From: Lycocorax pyrrhopterus obiensis
Lineage: Eukaryota > Chordata > Aves > Passeriformes > Paradisaeidae
Direction: 5' to 3'
Assembly (NCBI GenBank): GCA_014706295.1
Contig: JACSVZ010000022.1
Coordinates: 12,604,830-12,668,829, forward strand
DNA length: 64,000 nt
Shown one piece after another: positions 62,201 to 64,000 of the stretch (within the stretch, counting starts at the first letter, position 1; each line of letters begins with the position of its first letter). Both the position numbers and the translations under genes were made by a program. The notes under the pieces were generated by a model that made no database searches, had not been told where the DNA came from, and was given only the letters and a program-made list of their open reading frames with translations.

Positions 62201-64000
62201 CGGCCCCCAGGAGAATCTGTGCCCCAAGTCACTGGTTTGGCTGGTTTGTGCCAGCTGAGGAACACACTCACCATGGTTGTATGGGATGGAGGCATCAAAC
62301 TTCCTTTCCTTGGTCCTGTGGTTGAAAAATCTGTGAAGCATTATGTGGATCCAAGAGATTTCTCCTGGAAAGAAGGTGGAAGCCAGGTACAGCAGTGCTC
62401 CAGGAATGAAGGGGTATAGGGCTCTGCTGCTGGTTTTTAATCTCTCTGGAAGTGCTTGGTGATACACAGAAGCAAATTCACTGTTCCTTCCCAGTCCCTG
62501 TCTGCTGCTTCACTGCTCCTCTCCAATGTTTTGGGTTTTTTTGCCAAGCTGGTGTCATGTGCCAGCCAGGGAAACAACTCAGTTGCTTTCCAGGTCAACG
62601 TGCTGCAGTAATTAAATATCCAGGCTATTTACTCGTGCAGCAGCTAAAGCAGAGCTGAATATTCGATCTCACCATTGTATGCATAGAAGAAGAAAACAAA
62701 CAGCACCAGTCCTTTCATCACATCAGGTGGTCCTTCCTGGAGAAAGCTGTGTGGCCAGGGGTTGGTAGGAGGTGGTGTCTCCAAGAATTTCTTCTGTTCA
62801 GTATCAAATTTACATAGAATACACTTAATGAGGAGCAGTAACACCTTCTGCAAAGTGATTTTATTTCAAAGAAGTTCCTCCTCGAAGGGAAGCTTGTTGA
62901 GCAGCACATTCCAAAAAGGCTCTTGTTAGAGGGAGTTTTTCCCCATCCAGTTTTCTTCTCTGAAAAACCCAGATCCCATGTTCCAGTGAAATTTCTACCC
63001 AAGAGCACCACCACAGGTAACATGTCATGGATACAGTAGGTGGTGAGAGGAAGGATGGGGAGGAGTTTTGGACAGTTTTAATGGTCAAACTTGGCAAAAA
63101 GCATCTTCACCTACAGTTTTCTAATGCCCTGGGACTGCTGGGGTTTACCAGCCTTTGCCCTGTTGTTGCAGGCTCTCCTCAACATCGTTAGGAAATGCAT
63201 TAATATTGGGATTTCAAGGCAGATTTTATAGCCAGCATTTCCAGAGCAGTGTTAAATGTGGCCAACAGCAGACCTTGACCATTGTGCTGTTTGAAAATGT
63301 TAGAGGCTGAGCTGCTTCCAGGGCCAATTTCTCAGCTGGTGCAAGGTAATACTGCTCAGCCACTCTTCCACAGAAAAAATTAACCTCATAAAGGGGATGC
63401 TATTTGCATTTCCTGATGACCTAGAAGAAAACAGGAGGAAGTAGGAAAATTTTATCATTCAAGTAGAAGATTCTGTCTTGTTTTGGGTGCAAAACTGGTT
63501 GTTTCATGCCTGGGAAAGCTTTGGAAGCCCTCCCAAATATATTGGGAATGAGTGCAAACAAGCACACGTGGGGGAAAAGATGGATAGAAAAGAGCAAAGT
63601 AAGTTGCTTATGATTTTTTTCCTCCAAACCAAGCAAATGGCTCCTAGCAAACACCGGTAGAAACTTCCAGCCCTTGCTCCAGTTTCGCCTGTGCTCACAT
63701 TTTCCTTTTCTAGGGAAAGGCACGGTACTGACCCTTCTGTGGGACCACCTGAAAGACTGTTGGAAGGAAAGGAGTGGGCAAAGACAGGATGTGGAGCAGG
63801 GCCCTGGTGTCACTATTATTGCAGGTGTTAGTGTCATTCCTCCCATCTGTTCACTCCTTGCTTGCAATAAAGCACAGCTCCACTTCGTGAAATGAATGGA
63901 AATGATGGGCATTTAGCCCCAGGAGCCCACTGTGACACCTGACTGGGGGGGTGCTAAAGCTACTTTTAGTGCTGTGGCCTCAGCCAGGGGGTTGGGAAAC
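59206..64000. other. Downstream non-coding DNA, no gene seen
   Basis: AT-rich to about 59850, moderately GC-rich at 60000-60840 with a CpG patch near 60480-60520, then mixed. In mammals RBBP8NL lies next to the 3' side of GATA5, but I recognise none of its exons here; it may begin beyond the window. Open frames (for example 60872-61381 +, 60187-60720 -, 63421-63912 -) show no family features. Confidence 0.5.

Noticed and set aside
58564..64000. First exons of RBBP8NL expected on the 3' side
   Set aside because: No frame resembles its coiled-coil N-terminus; the gene may start past the window end or be absent.

Overview
This 64 kb window looks like avian nuclear DNA. It holds one intact multi-exon vertebrate developmental gene with GT-AG introns and a CR1-type LINE fragment typical of birds and reptiles. 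Repeat density is low, and a broad CpG-rich zone sits over the gene's 5' end. I see no operons, prokaryotic signals or viral genes.

The only gene I can support is GATA5, a cardiac and endodermal zinc-finger transcription factor, on the + strand. Six coding exons (47506-58563) join in consistent phases to give a complete 393-residue protein. It has the N-terminal activation segments, two C-x2-C-x17-C-x2-C GATA fingers, the basic tail and the family C-terminus ending in WCALALA. A non-coding first exon (about 46540-46814) and a CCAAT/E-box promoter (about 46440-46545) are inferred. Polyadenylation signals lie at 58872, 58956 and 59182. One in-frame codon (Ile or Val in the relatives I recall) appears to be missing from the linker between the two fingers.

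Layout. 1-42.6 kb: upstream non-coding DNA with no recognisable exon. It contains a near-perfect 24-bp-stem inverted repeat (1612-1682), a G-rich minisatellite in a CpG-rich patch (4.5-5.1 kb), a second CpG-rich patch with a (CCG)n run (25.1-25.5 kb), a 16-bp tandem triplication (32608-32655), and several dense groupings of GATA, T-box, NKX2-5-like and nuclear-receptor motifs that could be distal enhancers. 42.6-50.3 kb: GC/CpG-rich zone with the promoter, exon 1 and coding exons 1-2. 50.3-58.6 kb: remaining introns and exons, with a (TTA)18 microsatellite and a CR1 tail. 58.6-64 kb: 3' UTR and downstream DNA with no recognised exon.

How it may work together (inference): a single dosage-sensitive developmental regulator is surrounded by non-coding DNA whose motif groups (GATA, T-box, NKX, RAR-type DR5) match factors known to act with or upstream of cardiac GATA genes. 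I found no new protein-coding system. The most checkable oddities are the finger-linker codon deletion, the 1.6 kb hairpin, the symmetric GATA/T-box cluster at 8.77 kb, the DR5 element at 29.13 kb and the predicted upstream ORFs of the GATA5 5' UTR.
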